41,725 bases of DNA, taken from the NCBI GenBank assembly GCA_050292235.1, contig JBNKLG010000013.1, positions 1 through 41,725 on the forward strand. The letters run 5' to 3'. Below, one piece after another: positions 23,791 to 34,290 of the stretch (position 1 is its first letter; each line of letters starts with the position of its first letter). Source of the stretch: JBNKLG01 sp050292235 (GTDB taxonomy: Bacteria > Pseudomonadota > Gammaproteobacteria > Chromatiales > Chromatiaceae). Both the position numbers and the translations under genes were made by a program. Below the pieces are notes generated by a model, which did not search any database, was not told the origin of the DNA, and saw nothing but the letters and a program-made list of their open reading frames with translations.

Positions 23791-24659
23791 AGACCATCGC
23801 CCGGCATATCGCCGAGGCCAGTGGTGAAGCCTTTGTAAATCCCCGCATTCGCCCCGTTGGTGGTGGCTGTATCAACCAGACCCTGATCCTGGAAAGCGAC
23901 CAGCGGCGCTGGTTTGTCAAAACCAACGACAGCTGTCAATCAGCCATGTTTGAGCTGGAAGCCAATGGCCTTGCCGCTTTGGTGGAGGCAAAGGCCCTGC
24001 GGGTGCCACAGCCTCTTTGCTGGGGCGTGGCAGGGAATCGTGCCTATCTGGTACTGGAGTACATTCCGATGAAAGCGGCTGGTCGGGGCAGCGCCGAAAT
24101 GGCCGGCCGCAGGTTGGCGGCACTTCATCGCTGCCAGGGGCAGGCTTTTGGCTGGCATCAGGACAATATCATCGGCGCCACACATCAGCCCAATGGCTGG
24201 CGATCGTCATGGGTCGAGTTTTGGCGCGAGAATCGCCTGGGTTATCAACTGAAATTGGCCGCCCAGAATGGTTACGGTGGCCGTCTGCAACGCCAGGGTG
24301 AGCGGCTGCTGGAGGCGTTTCCTGCCTTAATGACCCATCAACCCCAGCCCTCCCTGCTCCACGGTGATTTCTGGAGCGGCAATCTGGCCTATGATGATGC
24401 CGGACAGCCGGTCATTTTTGATCCGGCTGTTTATTACGGCGACCGCGAAGCAGATCTGGCCATGAGCGAACTTTTCGGCGGTTTTGGCCCGGGCTTCTAT
24501 GCGGCTTACCAGGAAGCCTGGCCTTTGGACCCGGGCTACGCCAAACGCAAAAACCTCTATAATCTCTATCACATCATCAACCACCTTAATCTTTTCGGTG
24601 GCGGCTATCTGGCCCAGTCTGAGCACATGATTGACGGACTGTTGTCCTGCTGTTTGTAG
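23787..24659 (+). CDS. Fructosamine kinase family protein (FN3K-related)
   Basis: A 290-residue aminoglycoside-phosphotransferase-fold kinase of the fructosamine/ketosamine-3-kinase family. Landmarks are the glycine-rich N-lobe loop (RPVGGGCINQT), the ATP-lysine in RWFVKTN, the catalytic loop LLHGDFWSGN and the metal-binding FDPAVYYGDREAD. These enzymes phosphorylate sugar adducts on protein amines, which then break down, so the likely role is protein deglycation in the cytoplasm. It is translationally coupled to the HNH gene before it. No downstream partner; 245 bp follow before the next gene. Confidence 0.88.
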   Translation: MKTIARHIAEASGEAFVNPRIRPVGGGCINQTLILESDQRRWFVKTNDSCQSAMFELEANGLAALVEAKALRVPQPLCWGVAGNRAYLVLEYIPMKAAGRGSAEMAGRRLAALHRCQGQAFGWHQDNIIGATHQPNGWRSSWVEFWRENRLGYQLKLAAQNGYGGRLQRQGERLLEAFPALMTHQPQPSLLHGDFWSGNLAYDDAGQPVIFDPAVYYGDREADLAMSELFGGFGPGFYAAYQEAWPLDPGYAKRKNLYNLYHIINHLNLFGGGYLAQSEHMIDGLLSCCL

Positions 24660-24904
24660 TCAAAATTCGAAAAAACAGTCAAATGCGACTAGATTCCTTA
24701 GGTGGGGGGAGGGATTGCGTGAGCATTTGCCCTATTCAGGGAGAGATCGATGGAAAGGCGGGGTTTGGTTTGTGTGATACCTGAGGGAGGTCCCTGTTGG
24801 TTTTTTTCTTTCGCTGTCGTTTGGCGGGGGTATTCTGTTGTCTTCAGCATGGGGTGTAAGAGGCGTGGCCCATTGGTGGGTCTCCTGGATCGGGGGATCA
24901 ATCC

Positions 24905-27900
24905 ATGAAATTGGGCAGAAAAACGGTATTGTTTGCCCTGGTACCAGCTGCATTGGCAGCTGTGCTTGGTGGCATTGCGTTCACCAACTATTTGACCCAG
25001 GCGGAGATCAAACAGGCAGCCTCTACTTTGTCGGCCGGGGTGGCATCCCTTGGGCTTGAGTTAAATGCCCACTTTCATCACGCCCAAATGGATTTGGAAA
25101 CACTTTCGGTGAGTCATGTTATTCAGGAGTATTTTCTCTTAGTTGACCGTGGATTGGCCGAGGAGTCGGAAAAGGTTCGTGGTGAGCTAGAGGGCTTTTT
25201 TTATCGCGTTTCCAAAAAAAAACGGAGCTACCGCAATCTGCGTCTGGTGGGCCTGGATGGCGTCCCTATTGTCAATATCGTGGATGCCCGGCCTGTTCCG
25301 GCACCACAGAATTATCGTAGTGAAGAATGGTTTCGAAAGGCACTGGCCTTAAGCGGAAGTGACGCCTATTTTGCTCAAGTGAAAGCCAGTCCAGTAGATG
25401 GAAGACCCAGCATTGTTGTTGCTATGCCCCTGTTTGGCCAGGGGGGAGAGCGAAAGGCTGTTATCAGCTTGTGCTTTGATGTCCAAAGCTATTTTCAAGC
25501 GCTATTACAACAGCCCTTTGGGCGCCACGGATATGCCTATCTGGTGGATGCTCAAGGGGTGATTGTCGGACACAGGTATGCAGAACGCCTGGGCTTAACC
25601 GTTGGTTCGGACACAGCACCCCTGGCATTAGGGGCTGAAAAAACGGGTGTGGCGGTGGGGCTGGGTGAGGCCGGGGAAAAAGAGGTGATGAGCGCCTATT
25701 TGCCAGTGAAGATTTCCGGTTTGGAACTGGTTCTGGCCCGGCCTATGTCTGAGATCCAAACAGTGACGCAGGGTGCTCACTGGTGGTGGTTGATGGTATT
25801 TTTTTTACCGACTTTGCTGGCAGCCATGGGTGTCCATGTGGGGGTGAGAAATATTATCCGCCCCCTTATGCGCTTACGTCAGGGAGCGGAGATCGTGGCT
25901 GGTGGCAATCTGGCCTATCGTGTGATGACCCATCGGGCTGATGAGATTGGTGAGCTCTCCCGTGCTTTCGATACCATGGTCAAACACTTGCACAAGACCC
26001 ATGAGCAACAACAGTCCCAACGCTGGTTTGATACCGGCGTGGCAAAGCTGAATGTGCTCATGCGTGGTGCCCAGGATCTGCAACAGCTGAGTCATGATGT
26101 CCTATTGTGGCTCGCAAAGCGGCTTGATGCCCAAATCGGTGCCATTGCCCTGGCCAAGGAGGATGGCCTGGGTTTTCTGGTCCAGAGTGGCTATGCCCAT
26201 CAGCCTGGCGTGGATGGCCCTGGTGAATTTGCTTTGGGTGAGGGGCTGATGGGGCAGGCGGCAGCGGAGAGGCGTCGCATTCTCATTCAGCAAATCCCGG
26301 AAAAACAGCTAAAGCTGCACTCGGCTTTGGCAGAGGTCAGCCCGCACTGGTTGCTGTGTTTTCCACTGGTGATTGAGGACGAGGTCATTGGGGTGGTCGA
26401 GTTGGCCGCGGTGCATCCTTTCGATGAGGGGCAATTGACTTTTTTGGACATGGTGGGGAATAGCATAGCCTTTAGCTTGCATGCCGCTCAATTACAGAAA
26501 CGGACGCGTTCTCTGTTGAAAAAAAGTCAGATCCAGGCTGAAGCTCTCTGGTCAGCCAACGAAGAGCTGGAACATAAAAATCAGTTACTGGTGGAGCAGA
26601 CCCAGGCGGTAGAGGAGGCACGTCTGGCCCTGGAAGAGAAGGCCAAGGCTCTGGCGCAGGCCAATCAGTACAAATCTGAGTTTCTGGCCAATATGTCCCA
26701 CGAAATACGCACCCCCATGAATGCCATGCTGGGGATGCTGTATCTGGCCTTGAAAACAGATCTTGATGCCGTTCAGCATAACTATCTGAGTAAAGCTCGG
26801 GGCTCTGCCCATTCTTTGTTGGATATCGTAAACGATATCCTGGATTTCTCGAAAATCGAGGCGGGGAAGTTAGAGATTTCGCCAACAAAAATCAGTCTGG
26901 AAAAACTGTTGAAACAGCTGATGGATGTCGTGGCCTATCGGGCCAATGAATCGAGGCTGGAGTTCCTGATACGTTTGGGGCTGGACGTGCCGGATGGTCT
27001 TATTGGTGATGGCCTGCGGATAGGCCAAATATTGGCCAATCTCTGTACCAATGCCATCAAGTTTACTGAGCAGGGTGAAGTCGAAGTCGCCGTGGTCATG
27101 TGCGATAAGACGCAAGAGCAGGTCACACTGCGCTTTTCCGTTCGGGATACAGGTATCGGTATGAACGCCGAAGAACAGTCCCGAATGTTTCAGGAATTTA
27201 CCCAGGCTGATCAATCGACAACCCGTAAATATGGTGGCACAGGGTTGGGACTTTCCATCAGTCAGAAACTGGCTGAGCTGATGGGGGGGCGTTGCTGGCT
27301 GGAGCAAAGTACACCAGGCAAGGGCAGTACGTTTTGTTTCGAACTGACCCTGGATTATCTGCCGGGGCCTGAGGCGGATCGACGGCAGGAGTTGTATCTG
27401 GTGCTACCTGATCTCCAGAACAGAAAAGCCTTGGTGGTGGATGAGTCGGCCACGGCGCGGGATATCCTCAGTATGCAACTGGGCGAGTTGGGTCTCAAAG
27501 TCTTTCAGGCAGAGAGCGGTGAAGAGGCTATCCGGGTGTTGGAGGGGGCTGAGGTACCTTTGGATATGGTGTTCATGGATTGGCACATGACGGGCATGTC
27601 TGGGGATGAGGCCATCGGCGCCATTAGCATCAATCCCCGCATTCAATTCAAGCCAAAGTGTTTTTTGGTCACCGCGTATGGAGATGAGTTGGACATCCCG
27701 TTGACTGAACAAACGGGGGTTGATGGATTTGTGCTTAAGCCGATACTGCCTGGCTCCCTGCTGGATGAGGTGCTTTTGGTGTTAGGAAGAGGGAGTGCCT
27801 TTAGCAAAAGGCCCAGCATGAAAAGGGATGAACCCCCTCGCTTTGGCGGGGCCAGGGTTCTGGTGGTGGAAGACATTGATATCAATCGTGAGTTTGCCAG

Positions 27901-28891
27901 CGAATTGTTGTCCTCTATGGATATCGAGGTGGCGGAGGCCGATGATGGTGAGCAGGCTGTGATGCTGGTGCAGCGCTATCACTTTGATGCGGTGTTGATG
28001 GATATTCAGATGCCCAATATGGATGGACTGGAGGCCACTCAACGTATTCGCCAATTGTCTCTAGATCCGAACGATCGCTTCGCAAAGCTGCCGATTATTG
28101 CCATGACGGCCCAGGCCATGTCTGGAGACAGGGAGGATGGGCTGGCAGCGGGCATGAATGATTACGTGACCAAACCGATTGATCCCCACCTGTTGGCAGA
28201 AGCCTTGAAAAAATGGCTAAAGCCGCAGGGTGCTGGCGTCAAATCACCGGCGGAATTTGTCCAACCTAAACTTCAGGGTTTGTCAGAACTGACCCAAATC
28301 GATGTCTCCAGTGGGCTCAATCGTCTGGGCAATCATGTGGGTGCTTATGAAAAACTGCTTCGTCAGTTTGCCAGCCGTTTTCAACATTCAGTGCGGCCAA
28401 TTGAGGCACTGATTAACGAAGGGGATTTTGAGGCAGCAGAGCGACAGGCTCATGCCCTGAAAGGGGTGGCAGGAAATATTGGTGCTCAGGCCCTCTTTGC
28501 CACTACGACCCGTTTGAACCAATTACTGCGTCGGGGCGAGGTGCCTGATGCAGAGCTGATGATTCAGCTTGAGAATCAGTTGGATGCGGTTGTGGCGGAG
28601 ATCAATGCCCTACCGGATCAGACAGCAGTTACCTTTGATTCCCCTCTGGATGAAGCTGCGTTGTTGGTCCGGGTGAAACAGCTGCCCTCGTTACTGGATC
28701 AGGATCTGGGCGCTGCAAATGAGACCATGGCCATGTTGGAGAAGTTGCCCCTGAATCACCCATGGCGGGCGCGGGTGGGGCGTATCAGCGAACGGGTTGA
28801 TGAGTTCGATTTTGAGGCGGCCAAGGCCCAGATCGCGGTATTGGTTCAGCAGATTGAGGTGGAGAGGCATGAGCATGGGGGGGATGCGTGA
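24905..28891 (+). CDS. Hybrid sensor histidine kinase (Cache-HAMP-GAF-HisKA-HATPase-REC-REC-HPt)
   Basis: A 1328-residue membrane phosphorelay kinase. Domains in order: membrane helix about 8-28; periplasmic Cache-type sensor about 35-280; second helix about 292-314; HAMP to about 370; GAF about 375-525; coiled coil to about 590; HisKA with H599 (SHEIRTPMNA); HATPase with N box (NLCTNAIKF, ~712), DTGIGM (~747) and GGTGLGL (~777); first receiver with D892; second receiver with D1033 (LMDIQMP); HPt with H1183 (HALKG). In the first receiver the segment around the aspartate is FMDWHM. A small C-terminal domain with D-E-F-D-F-E-A-A follows, also present in the next kinase. The ATG has GGGGGA upstream. 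The stop overlaps the next gene's GTG (GTGA). It probably feeds the REC protein at 30528. The ligand is unknown. Confidence 0.93.
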   Translation: MKLGRKTVLFALVPAALAAVLGGIAFTNYLTQAEIKQAASTLSAGVASLGLELNAHFHHAQMDLETLSVSHVIQEYFLLVDRGLAEESEKVRGELEGFFYRVSKKKRSYRNLRLVGLDGVPIVNIVDARPVPAPQNYRSEEWFRKALALSGSDAYFAQVKASPVDGRPSIVVAMPLFGQGGERKAVISLCFDVQSYFQALLQQPFGRHGYAYLVDAQGVIVGHRYAERLGLTVGSDTAPLALGAEKTGVAVGLGEAGEKEVMSAYLPVKISGLELVLARPMSEIQTVTQGAHWWWLMVFFLPTLLAAMGVHVGVRNIIRPLMRLRQGAEIVAGGNLAYRVMTHRADEIGELSRAFDTMVKHLHKTHEQQQSQRWFDTGVAKLNVLMRGAQDLQQLSHDVLLWLAKRLDAQIGAIALAKEDGLGFLVQSGYAHQPGVDGPGEFALGEGLMGQAAAERRRILIQQIPEKQLKLHSALAEVSPHWLLCFPLVIEDEVIGVVELAAVHPFDEGQLTFLDMVGNSIAFSLHAAQLQKRTRSLLKKSQIQAEALWSANEELEHKNQLLVEQTQAVEEARLALEEKAKALAQANQYKSEFLANMSHEIRTPMNAMLGMLYLALKTDLDAVQHNYLSKARGSAHSLLDIVNDILDFSKIEAGKLEISPTKISLEKLLKQLMDVVAYRANESRLEFLIRLGLDVPDGLIGDGLRIGQILANLCTNAIKFTEQGEVEVAVVMCDKTQEQVTLRFSVRDTGIGMNAEEQSRMFQEFTQADQSTTRKYGGTGLGLSISQKLAELMGGRCWLEQSTPGKGSTFCFELTLDYLPGPEADRRQELYLVLPDLQNRKALVVDESATARDILSMQLGELGLKVFQAESGEEAIRVLEGAEVPLDMVFMDWHMTGMSGDEAIGAISINPRIQFKPKCFLVTAYGDELDIPLTEQTGVDGFVLKPILPGSLLDEVLLVLGRGSAFSKRPSMKRDEPPRFGGARVLVVEDIDINREFASELLSSMDIEVAEADDGEQAVMLVQRYHFDAVLMDIQMPNMDGLEATQRIRQLSLDPNDRFAKLPIIAMTAQAMSGDREDGLAAGMNDYVTKPIDPHLLAEALKKWLKPQGAGVKSPAEFVQPKLQGLSELTQIDVSSGLNRLGNHVGAYEKLLRQFASRFQHSVRPIEALINEGDFEAAERQAHALKGVAGNIGAQALFATTTRLNQLLRRGEVPDAELMIQLENQLDAVVAEINALPDQTAVTFDSPLDEAALLVRVKQLPSLLDQDLGAANETMAMLEKLPLNHPWRARVGRISERVDEFDFEAAKAQIAVLVQQIEVERHEHGGDA

Positions 28892-30531
28892 CCGCTGCTT
28901 TGGCTGAGTTTGTTCGCTGGACCCCGGATTTGGAGACGGGGATTCCAGCTGTTGACCGGCAGCACAGGGGGCTGGTTGAGCGCCTTAATCAAATCGCGCC
29001 TCTACTAGCTTTGAACGACCCTGGACAACGGCAGGTGGTCGATACGACTTTGGATGCACTGGTGTTGTATGCCGCTGAACATTTTCAGACCGAAGAGGCG
29101 CTCATGGATCGATATGGGGTGATGGAAGAGAGTGCTTCCCATCATCGCAAGACCCATGCGGATTTTGTCTACAAGGTCACCAGCATGGTGCAGGCCAATC
29201 GGCAGGGTAAAGGGCCTACGGGGAGCGAGCTGCTGTCGTTTCTGGCTGGCTGGCTGGTGTATCACATCCTGGGGGAGGACCAGGCCCTGGCCCGACAGTT
29301 ACATGCCATCAAAGGCAAAGGTCTTTCCCCCGCATACGCCTTTCATCAGGCCATCGGGGGGCGTTTGGTGCCCAAATCCTCTGCCATGGTGCGTTCGTTG
29401 GTGGACTCCTACCAAATGCTGAGTGAGCGAATCGCTGAATTGGCCCATACCAATGAAGATTTAGAGGATAAAGTGCGGGGGCGTACAGCTGAACTGGAAT
29501 TGGCCCGTGGGGCGGCAGAGGCAGGAAGTTTGGCCAAGGCACGATTCATCCGGGCGATCAGTCATGAACTGCGTACACCCATGAATGCCATTCAAAGTCA
29601 TGCCTTGATTCTTGAACAAAGCGGGTTGTCGGGCATGGCAGAAGAATCGGCAAGGGAGATTCTTCAGGCCTCACAGCTTTTGCTGGACCGCATCAATAGT
29701 TTGATCGAATTCAGTCAGCAAGATCCAGAGATGACGGTAGAGCCAACGCGGATATTTTGTATGCAACATCTGCTGAAAAATACGTTGACAGTCCCTTTTC
29801 GCCAGGCCAAGGCTAAGGGGTTGCAGGCCAAATTGGTTCTGGATGCAGAGCTGTCCCAGGCCTATTTGGGGTCGGTAGAAACACTCAAAAATATGCTACA
29901 TCCGATTCTGGATAACGCTGTCCGTTTTACCAAAAAGGGCCAGATACTGATTCGGATAGCCCCAACAAAACAAGGACTCTCTTTCCGGATAAAGGACTCG
30001 GGGCCGGGTATCGATGAAAACTATCAGAACAGATTGTTTGAGGCCTTTACCCAAGGGGATGAGCGCCTCAGCCGCCACCATGGCGGTATGGGTATGGGGC
30101 TGGCCCTGGCGGCCCGGCTGGCTGGGCAGGTTGGGGCTGAGTTGTGGTTGGAATCCTCCAGTTCCCAAGGCAGTTGCTTTGTGTTGGATGTGCCCTTGTC
30201 TGCTGCCGAGCGTGCAGATTGTCCCCCTGTTGCCTGGAGCGATGACAGTTGGGTCGGCCGGTCTGAGGCGCAAGCTACGCCGGAGTCCGGTCCGGGTCGA
30301 GGGAAAGGCCGTTTTCCTGATGATCAGGAACGTGGCCAGTTGGAGCAACTGCTGGCTCTACTTGAAGTCAACGACACGGCAGCTGCCACCCTTTGCCATG
30401 AAATTGACCAGCCGTTGATCGACATATTGGGTCCGGAATGGATGCCATTTCAGGCGCACATGGATGGCTTTGATTATCAGTCAGCGGCCAACGTGGTGCG
30501 TGCCTGTCTCAATAGGACTGGTGAGATATGA
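28888..30531 (+). CDS. Hemerythrin-sensor histidine kinase
   Basis: A 547-residue soluble kinase. The N-terminal ~140 residues are a bacteriohemerythrin with the full di-iron ligand set: H26, H65 with E69 (HFQTE), H86 and H90 (HRKTH), H126 and D131 (HILGED). Such domains bind O2, so an oxygen-sensing role is likely. A coiled coil leads to HisKA with H226 (SHELRTPMNA) and a HATPase with KDSGPGI and GGMGMGLALA. The HATPase N box (ILDNAVRFT) is present, so the kinase is probably active. The last ~65 residues form a small domain (ending FDYQSAANVV) like the one closing the preceding hybrid kinase. The start is GTG overlapping the previous stop; its own stop overlaps the response-regulator ATG, so all three are co-translated. 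Confidence 0.9.
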   Translation: MTAALAEFVRWTPDLETGIPAVDRQHRGLVERLNQIAPLLALNDPGQRQVVDTTLDALVLYAAEHFQTEEALMDRYGVMEESASHHRKTHADFVYKVTSMVQANRQGKGPTGSELLSFLAGWLVYHILGEDQALARQLHAIKGKGLSPAYAFHQAIGGRLVPKSSAMVRSLVDSYQMLSERIAELAHTNEDLEDKVRGRTAELELARGAAEAGSLAKARFIRAISHELRTPMNAIQSHALILEQSGLSGMAEESAREILQASQLLLDRINSLIEFSQQDPEMTVEPTRIFCMQHLLKNTLTVPFRQAKAKGLQAKLVLDAELSQAYLGSVETLKNMLHPILDNAVRFTKKGQILIRIAPTKQGLSFRIKDSGPGIDENYQNRLFEAFTQGDERLSRHHGGMGMGLALAARLAGQVGAELWLESSSSQGSCFVLDVPLSAAERADCPPVAWSDDSWVGRSEAQATPESGPGRGKGRFPDDQERGQLEQLLALLEVNDTAAATLCHEIDQPLIDILGPEWMPFQAHMDGFDYQSAANVVRACLNRTGEI

Positions 30532-31736
30532 GCGAAAAAGCAACCATTCTGATCGTCGATGATGAGCCTGCCAATCTCAAGGTGCTTACCACGGTATTGC
30601 AAGGAGAATACCGGGTTCGTGCAGCCAAGAGCGGCCAACAGGCCCTTGAGGCCATGGGACAGGATCCCAGGCCCGACCTGGTGTTGCTCGACATCATGAT
30701 GCCAGAGGTGGATGGTTTTCAGGTGTTGGGCAAAATGCGGGAAGATCCGGTACTGAGGGATGTGCCCGTGATTTTTGTCACCGCATTGGATGATGAGGGT
30801 AATGAACAGCAGGGTCTGAATGCCGGGGCCGTGGATTACATCACCAAACCGATCAAAGCACCGCTGGCCCTGGCCAGAGTGAGATCCCATCTGGCCCTCA
30901 AGGCAGCGCGGGATCACTTGGAAATAGAGGTGGAAAAACGCACCCAGGAGCTGGCTAATTCCAACTACCAGTTGAAGGTCAATTACTTTGAGACAGTGCG
31001 GGTTTTTTCACGCTTGGTCGAGTTGCGGGAAGCGACTTTTGCGAAGCGGGTCAATGTTCGTCTTATCGCAGAAAATGCCCGACGAATCTCCCGTGAGTTG
31101 GAGATGGAAGGCAGCGAGGAGCAATCGGTCGTCTTTGCCGCGTTGCTATCACGCATCGGTACCATCAGTCTGCCGGAACGAATGCTGGCTACGCCTATTC
31201 TTCTGCTGTCCACAGTGGAACGGCACGAACTCATCAATGCCATCATCGGTGCATGTGCTTTGATTGATAAGGTCCCACCTTTGGCAAAGGCCGCTGTGGT
31301 GATTTCAAATCAGTTTGAGCGATTTGATGGCAGCGGATATCCCCATGGGAAAAGTGGTGAGGATATTCCCTTGGGTTCACGTATTCTGGCCGTGGCAAGG
31401 GATTTTGTCTTGCTGCGCGATGGCATGATCGAGCAACGCCGGTATGTGCTGGATGAGATACTGGCTTACATGAAAAAAAAGGCAGGCAGCTTCTATGACC
31501 CTGAAATCGTGCAGCTGAGTAATCAGCTTAACTGGTGTAGTGATTCCAAACCCCGGCCCATTTTTGAGGCGGGCCTGGCGGATGTCGTCGTGGGCATGGA
31601 GTTGGCTGAGGTGAAATTTGGCGACAGTGTCTTTTGTCGTGACACCATTGCGACTGAAAAGGTGATCAGCGAGCTACTGGAGCTTACACTTGAGACGGGC
31701 GAATACTGTGCTATTAAGGTTAGGGCACGACAGTAG
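30528..31736 (+). CDS. Response regulator with degenerate HD-GYP output domain (copy 1)
   Basis: A 402-residue two-domain regulator. The receiver (about 1-125) is intact: D11-D12, phospho-acceptor D55 (LVLLDIMMP) and K107 (ITKPIK). After a helix (130-160) comes a domain of HD-GYP ancestry: R-F-D-G-S-G-Y-P-H-G and DIPLGSRILAVARDF are kept, but the H-D of the usual HDIGK box reads L-L-S-R-I-G and the HHE before the GYP motif reads N-Q-F-E. The metal ligands needed for cyclic-di-GMP hydrolysis are therefore gone, and it is probably a catalytically dead signalling domain. The last ~50 residues (VVVGMELAEVKFGDSVF) are a short beta domain. It overlaps the hemerythrin kinase by 4 nt and is its likely partner. 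Confidence 0.9.
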   Translation: MSEKATILIVDDEPANLKVLTTVLQGEYRVRAAKSGQQALEAMGQDPRPDLVLLDIMMPEVDGFQVLGKMREDPVLRDVPVIFVTALDDEGNEQQGLNAGAVDYITKPIKAPLALARVRSHLALKAARDHLEIEVEKRTQELANSNYQLKVNYFETVRVFSRLVELREATFAKRVNVRLIAENARRISRELEMEGSEEQSVVFAALLSRIGTISLPERMLATPILLLSTVERHELINAIIGACALIDKVPPLAKAAVVISNQFERFDGSGYPHGKSGEDIPLGSRILAVARDFVLLRDGMIEQRRYVLDEILAYMKKKAGSFYDPEIVQLSNQLNWCSDSKPRPIFEAGLADVVVGMELAEVKFGDSVFCRDTIATEKVISELLELTLETGEYCAIKVRARQ

Positions 31737-31765
31737 AGGGCATTTTGTTGCGGATGTTGACGTGG

Positions 31766-31909
31766 TTTCGGGTTTACCGCCCCGTAAAGGGCTGAAGGGT
31801 CCTGGTTGGCCAGCCCAATCGCCATCTCCGCCCGAAATGCGGCCAACACGGCTTCCAAAGGGCGGCAGTCCATCTGTTGGCAGGTTGCTGCTGTGGCGAA
31901 AAGTTCCGT
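31766..31909 (-). pseudogene. Stranded 3' fragment of the downstream dehydrogenase gene
   Basis: Read on the minus strand these 48 codons (TELFATAATCQQMDC, then LANQDPSALYGAVNP) clearly match the C-terminus of the dehydrogenase encoded at 33406-34290 (TELFAMAAARQHMDC, LADQDYSALYEAVNP). Similarity stops abruptly at 31909, after GTTCCGT. No start or N-terminal part is present. It marks the right end of the ancestral block in the tandem duplication described in the findings. Confidence 0.85.
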
Positions 31910-31923
31910 TCGCACCGCTATCG

Positions 31924-32219
31924 GCTTTGAACGACCCTGAATAACGGCAGGTGGTCGATGCGGCTTTGGATGCACCGGTGGTGTATGCCGCTGAACATGT
32001 TCAGACCGAGAATGCCATTCAACGTGGCCAATGGGAGCAACTGCTGGCTTTGCCTGAAGTCAACGACACGGCAGCTGCCACCCTTTGCCATGAAATTGAC
32101 CAGCCGTTGATCGACATATGGGGTCCGGAATGGGCACCATCTCAGGCGCACATGGAGGGTTTTGATTATCAGTCAGTGGACGGGGTGGTGCGTGCCTGTC
32201 GCGATAGAACTGGTGAGAT

Positions 32220-32223
<4 letters not shown>
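31924..32223 (+). pseudogene. Decayed second copy of the hemerythrin kinase
   Basis: About 300 bp made of pieces of the kinase at 28888-30531 in the original order. 31924-32008 equals its hemerythrin region (LDALVLYAAEHFQTE), broken by a TAA where copy 1 has C-A-A. A 12-base piece (AATGCCATTCAA) matches the HisKA region near 29583. 32020-32223 equals its last ~65 codons (LEVNDTAAATLCHEID). The whole catalytic core is missing. The stop still overlaps the next regulator ATG by 4 nt as in copy 1. The open stretch from 31951 could make a 90-residue product, which would keep only the small C-terminal domain. Confidence 0.85.
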
Positions 32224-33405
<1,182 letters not shown>

Positions 33406-33428
<23 letters not shown>

Positions 33429-34290
33429 CTGAATCCGGGTTTACCGCCTCGTAAAGGGCCGAATAGTCCTGGTCGGCCAGCCCAGCCGCCATCCCCGCCC
33501 GAAACACCGCCAGCATGGCTTCCAAAGGGTGGCAGTCCATATGCTGGCGGGCTGCTGCCATGGCGAAAAGTTCCGTGTCCTTGACCAGATGCTTCAATGG
33601 GAAGTTAGGCTTGTCGTAGCTGTGCGTCAGGTATTTTTCGAGTTTCTTGTCGAAGGTGGGCGCATAGAGGGCGCTGGTGCGCAGCAGGGACATGAACTGA
33701 TTCACATCGACACCTTCGGCCTGCACCAGTCCCAGGCTGAGGGAAAAACCGGTAGTCAGGGAGGCGATGAGCTGATTCATGGCCAGCTTAAGGGCGGCGG
33801 CGTGGCCCACCGGCCCAATTCGCTGCGGATTACTGCCCAGATCGCGCAGCAGGGGGAGACAGGTGCTGAACAGCCCGGGGTCTCCACCGCCCATGACGAT
33901 CAACGTGCCCGCCCGGGCCTCGGGCAGGCTGCCCAGAACCGGCGCCTCCAGGTATTGTCCACCTTGCTGTTGGGTGAGGCCGGCCAGATAGCGGCTCTCA
34001 TCCGGGGCGATGGTGCCCATTTGGATCAGGGTTTTGCCCTGCAGGCTGCCGATGGCCGGATCCCTGAACATCACCTGTTCGATGGCGGCGGCGTCACTCA
34101 GCAACAGCAGGCAGGTTTTTGTGTTGGTGATGGCTTCCGAGGCCGAATCTGCCACGAAGATCCCCTGCTGTTTCAGCGGCTCTGCCCGTTCCGGACTGCG
34201 GTTCCAGACCAGAAGTGGCCGTCCCTGCTGATGCAGTCGTTGGGCAATGGCGCTGCCCAACAGGCCGGTGCCGAGCAGGGCGGTCTTCAT
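33406..34290 (-). CDS. NAD(P)-dependent beta-hydroxyacid dehydrogenase family protein
   Basis: A 294-residue enzyme of the 3-hydroxyisobutyrate dehydrogenase / glyoxylate reductase family. It has an N-terminal Rossmann fold with LGTGLLGSAIA, an NRSPER segment after the second strand as the likely cofactor-specificity loop, and the substrate-binding QMGTIAPDES segment. The catalytic lysine region is KLAMNQLIA, followed by the all-helical C-terminal domain. The substrate cannot be told from sequence; imine reductases and succinic-semialdehyde reductases share this fold. Its ATG overlaps the hemE stop by 4 nt, and its 3' end overlaps the convergent regulator gene. A copy of its last 48 codons lies at 31766-31909. 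Confidence 0.83.

Noticed and set aside
24784..24807. Possible terminator AGGGAGGTCCCT followed by seven T residues after the FN3K-like gene
   Set aside because: The stem is only four pairs once a four-base loop is allowed, and the T run starts 5 nt after it; too weak to list.
31523..31975. 150-codon minus-strand frame as a gene
   Set aside because: Only its middle 48 codons match the dehydrogenase; the rest is antisense to regulator copy 1 and to the decayed kinase. It is a duplication fragment, listed as a pseudogene.
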